Shown: positions 6,926 through 9,201 of the stretch, piece after piece
Layout of the letters: each line of letters begins with the position of its first letter
How positions within the stretch are numbered: the stretch's first letter is position 1
Origin: JBBIJH01 sp037446075
GTDB taxonomy: Bacteria; Bacteroidota; Ignavibacteria; UBA10030; JAHEZR01
Direction: 5' to 3'
Assembly: GCA_037446075.1 (NCBI GenBank)
Contig: JBBIJH010000108.1
Location: 1 to 9,201 of the forward strand
Length of the DNA: 9,201 nucleotides
The notes under the pieces: generated by a model
What the model saw: only the letters and a program-made list of their open reading frames with translations
Databases searched by the model: none
Told to the model about the DNA's origin: nothing
Program-made: the position numbers and the translations under genes

Positions 6926-8251
6926 ATGCCTGCAATCTCTCTCCGAAAAGCTCTTGTCGCGAAGTTTCTTCTGTGCGCTGTACTGATCGTGTGGATTCCA
7001 GTCGCAGCGTCAGCTCAGGTAGAAGCAGCCTCGGAAGCAAAACAAGAGACTCCGCCGTTTTACCTCGACGCGCTGAGCTTCCTGAGTGACACAGCCGGTA
7101 GCCGGCTCGATGTCTATATTCAGGTGCCTTACTCACAATTGCACTTCTTGAAGGATCACGACCAATATGTCGCGCGATACGAAGCGACTGTCACGATTCT
7201 TTCGGACCTCAAAACACCTGTCGTGGAGAAAAACTGGACCGAGACGGTAAGGACCACAAACTTCGACGAGACGATCTCCACCAAAGCTTATAGTCTCGTG
7301 GTTAGATCTTTTCCGCTCCAAGCATCAAAGTACACGCTGAGGGCACAGGTGAGGGACGCAGAGTCACGAAAAATCTCACAGATCGAGATTCCCGTGCATG
7401 TCCCCAACTTTTCCAAATCTAACTTAACGGTCAGCGACTTGATGCTCGTCAAGAGGCTGTCTGTGGATGGTGGGCGAAAAAATGTTACCCCCAATATCAC
7501 CGCGAATGTGACCGAAGAGCCTGGTCCGTTCCATCTCTTCTTTGAACTCTATAACAACAGCGGTTTCGACAGTCTGCAGCTAGACTGCAAAGTCTTTAGT
7601 CCCGTCGATAAAAAGCTCGAGTACCTTGCCGCCTCGCACGTTGAGCCGGTGACGCACGGACGCAACCAGGTGTTTCTCAAGATCGACACCCTGGACCTTC
7701 CGCTTGGGAACTATGACCTCGTTCTCGAAGTGCGTAAACCCGTGGCTCGGACGGGAGAAGAGTCGACCCTCTTGGCGACAACAAGGCGGTTCATCATGGC
7801 TCGGTGGGTTGGAATTCCAATGAGTGTCACGGACCTTGACGCGGCGATCGACCAACTCATCTACATTGCAAAAGATTCGGAGCGCAAGTACTTGAAAGAA
7901 GCTACGAACCTCAGGGAGAAACAAGACAGGTTCATGGAATTCTGGAAGAAGAGGGATCCTACTCCCGGGACTGAAGAAAACGAGGCAATGGAGGAATACT
8001 ACGCTCGCGTCGAGTATGCGAACCAGCACTTCAAACATTACCTGGAGGGCTGGAAAACTGATCGCGGCATGATCTTCATCATTTTTGGAGCGCCCAGCAA
8101 CGTCGATCGTCATCCGTTTGAAATCGGTGGCAAACCGTATGAGGTTTGGTACTACTACGATCAGGATAGACGATTTGTCTTCGTGGATCAGACTGGGTTT
8201 GGGGATTACCGCCTGATCACCCCATTGTCTGAAGTCTGGAAGCGAAGGTAG
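6926..8251 (+). CDS. Exported GWxTD domain-containing protein
   Basis: This 441-residue exported protein has a signal peptide (basic LRK at residues 6-8, hydrophobic core about 9-28, likely cut after A30 in AASA). Residues 31-295 look beta-rich and resemble no family I recognise. Residues about 302-374 are helical and charged. The C-terminal domain has the family hallmark G375-W-K-T-D379, followed by a strand-rich stretch (MIFIIFGAP, then P404-Y-E-V-W-Y-Y-Y, then FVFVD) as in GWxTD proteins. These are found mainly in FCB, Acidobacteria and related diderms and have no established function. ATG 6926 lies 4 bp after the rimO stop with only a weak AGGT ahead of it. The next gene encodes a POTRA outer-membrane protein, so a role in the periplasm or outer membrane is plausible. 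A long open frame on the other strand (7580-8362) is a shadow. Confidence 0.9.
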   Translation: MPAISLRKALVAKFLLCAVLIVWIPVAASAQVEAASEAKQETPPFYLDALSFLSDTAGSRLDVYIQVPYSQLHFLKDHDQYVARYEATVTILSDLKTPVVEKNWTETVRTTNFDETISTKAYSLVVRSFPLQASKYTLRAQVRDAESRKISQIEIPVHVPNFSKSNLTVSDLMLVKRLSVDGGRKNVTPNITANVTEEPGPFHLFFELYNNSGFDSLQLDCKVFSPVDKKLEYLAASHVEPVTHGRNQVFLKIDTLDLPLGNYDLVLEVRKPVARTGEESTLLATTRRFIMARWVGIPMSVTDLDAAIDQLIYIAKDSERKYLKEATNLREKQDRFMEFWKKRDPTPGTEENEAMEEYYARVEYANQHFKHYLEGWKTDRGMIFIIFGAPSNVDRHPFEIGGKPYEVWYYYDQDRRFVFVDQTGFGDYRLITPLSEVWKRR

Positions 8252-8253
8252 TC

Positions 8254-8281
8254 GCCTCCAGCTGGCATCGTATCGGGAGGC
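8254..8281 (+). repeat. Short inverted repeat after the GWxTD gene
   Basis: GCCTCC (8254-8259) and GGAGGC (8276-8281) are perfect complements separated by a 16-base loop. The stem is GC-rich but only 6 bp, the loop is long, and no T-run follows (CTCGTTTCC), so this is not a good intrinsic terminator. It may be chance, or a weak structure between the two transcription units. Confidence 0.3.
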
Positions 8282-8312
8282 CTCGTTTCCGTACGCGATT
8301 CGACAGGAGGAA

Positions 8313-8341
8313 TTGACGGCTCTAGGCGAGTTCCTTGTAAC
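8313..8341 (+). promoter_or_regulatory. Possible sigma-70-type promoter before the POTRA gene
   Basis: TTGACG (8313-8318), five of six matches to TTGACA, is followed after 17 bases by TGTAAC (8336-8341), four of six matches to TATAAT. It lies in the only long gap of the window (8252-8360) and ends 19 bases before ATG 8361, which would leave a very short 5' leader. The elements are imperfect and FCB-group promoters can differ, so this is tentative. Apart from this and the inverted repeat I see nothing in the gap. Confidence 0.3.
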
Positions 8342-8360
8342 TCGCACTCGTCCCATCCAC

Positions 8361-9201
8361 ATGAAGTACCGACTTTCCCACGCACGCTTCTACACTCTGA
8401 AAAACCTCCCCATACTATCTCAATTCCAACGTATTTTCTTTCCTCTTCTTTGGACCCTTGTCTTCGGAACCCCTGCTCTTAGCCAGGATGGTATCAAAGT
8501 GAAGTCGGTCGAGTTTTTCGGAAACGAGAGCTTTCCAGCGAGAGAACTACTTACCTGGGCGGGGCTGAAAACGGGCTCTCCATATTCCGAAGATGTTCTT
8601 CGTGCCGCAGTCTCGAGCCTCACCGCCCGATATCGGGAAGAAGGTTTTTATTCGGCCTTCGTCGAATCTTTGTCCACCAAACTCGTCGATGACAACTCGC
8701 GCGCTGAACTTGCGATCTACCTGCGGGAAGGAGCGCGCACGGAGCTGGGCGCTATCGAGTTGCAGGGAAATACCGTACTCTCTCATGAGCGCATCTTGAG
8801 CATGTTTGAGACAAGGGTTGGCGCACCACTCAGGCAAGCTCAACTGGAAAGGGATATCAACGCCCTTCTTCAGGAGTATGGAGAAATTGGCTATCCTTTT
8901 GCGGAAGTCAAAATTGAGTCACTGGGAACGTATCTGGAGAACGGAGAACCAAAATTGAAACTGGTCTTAGCCATTCATGAAGGAGACCTAATAAGAATTG
9001 AAGAGGTGAAGGTCGAGGGGAACAAGGATACGAAGTCAAATGTGATCCTCCGAGAGCTGCGCATCGGGCCGGGCGAGCCGTACAGTCAGGCAAAAGCTCG
9101 AACCCTGAGGAAGCGAATAGAACGATTGGGCTTCTTCTCCAGTGTCAGCGATCCAGAACTCTATGTCAGCCCAAAAGGCGGCGGCCTGCTTATCAAAGTG
9201 C
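8361..9201 (+). CDS. POTRA-domain outer membrane assembly protein, BamA/TamA-like (partial)
   Basis: The frame is open from ATG 8361 to the window edge, giving 280 residues; the C-terminal part, where a membrane barrel is expected, lies outside. A signal peptide covers residues 1 to about 42 with an unusually long, basic n-region before the core IFFPLLWTLVFG and a cut near ALSQ. Three POTRA repeats follow, each with a V-x-x-x-G-N type strand and a later G-x-x-x-A/V or G-F/Y stretch: about 45-120 (VEFFGN), 128-205 (IELQGN) and 211-280 (VKVEGN). In Omp85 proteins these periplasmic repeats guide substrates to the barrel. BamA has five POTRAs and TamA three, so the window cannot decide between them. 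The start is uncertain: ATG 8361 has no Shine-Dalgarno, and the frame stays open upstream to 8217, passing a TTG at 8313 two bases after AGGAGG. Confidence 0.9.
   Translation, partial: MKYRLSHARFYTLKNLPILSQFQRIFFPLLWTLVFGTPALSQDGIKVKSVEFFGNESFPARELLTWAGLKTGSPYSEDVLRAAVSSLTARYREEGFYSAFVESLSTKLVDDNSRAELAIYLREGARTELGAIELQGNTVLSHERILSMFETRVGAPLRQAQLERDINALLQEYGEIGYPFAEVKIESLGTYLENGEPKLKLVLAIHEGDLIRIEEVKVEGNKDTKSNVILRELRIGPGEPYSQAKARTLRKRIERLGFFSSVSDPELYVSPKGGGLLIKV

Noticed and set aside
8254..8281. Intrinsic terminator after the GWxTD gene
   Set aside because: The stem is only 6 bp, the loop is 16 bases and there is no T-run, so it is listed only as a weak inverted repeat.
7580..8362. 260-codon open frame on the minus strand opposite the GWxTD gene
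   Set aside because: The + strand protein has a signal peptide and a recognised domain across this stretch. The minus-strand translation shows no family motif and looks like a codon-bias shadow.

Overview
This window looks like chromosomal DNA from a Gram-negative (diderm) bacterium. Every gene I can support lies on the + strand, and the genes are packed head to tail. The mix of proteins suggests the FCB group or a neighbouring candidate phylum (Ignavibacteria, Zixibacteria, KSB1, Acidobacteria-like): a GWxTD-domain protein, an exported DUF3108 protein, a zinc-ribbon/DUF2007 protein, and a POTRA outer-membrane protein. This is inferred from family distribution. No marker in the window fixes the phylum.

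Layout. Positions 2-130 hold the last 42 codons of an upstream gene I do not recognise. A family 9 glycosyltransferase (194-1270) comes next and overlaps an exported DUF3108 protein (1248-2120). Next are a conserved protein of unknown function with strong glycine/histidine motifs (2132-3088), a CPBP-family membrane protease (3097-4041), a cysteine-rich zinc-ribbon/B-box/DUF2007 protein (4049-4618), phosphatidate cytidylyltransferase CdsA (4652-5593), the S12 methylthiotransferase RimO (5608-6921) and an exported GWxTD-domain protein (6926-8251). A 109-bp gap, the longest in the window, precedes a POTRA-domain outer-membrane assembly protein of the BamA/TamA type (8361 to the window edge).

Gene spacing from 1248 to 8251 is -23, 11, 8, 7, 33, 14 and 4 bp, and I found no convincing terminator, so one transcription unit is likely. 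The 8252-8360 gap carries a possible promoter and a weak inverted repeat and may start a second unit.

The common theme is envelope construction. GT9 enzymes build surface glycans such as LPS core, CdsA makes CDP-diacylglycerol for phospholipids, and the POTRA protein inserts or exports outer-membrane material. The DUF3108 and GWxTD proteins are exported. RimO is a housekeeping ribosome-modification enzyme. I saw no tRNA, rRNA, CRISPR array, insertion sequence, phage gene or obvious accessory system. The main open questions are the 2132-3088 family, the 16-ligand zinc protein, the GWxTD protein beside the POTRA protein, and the start of the last gene.
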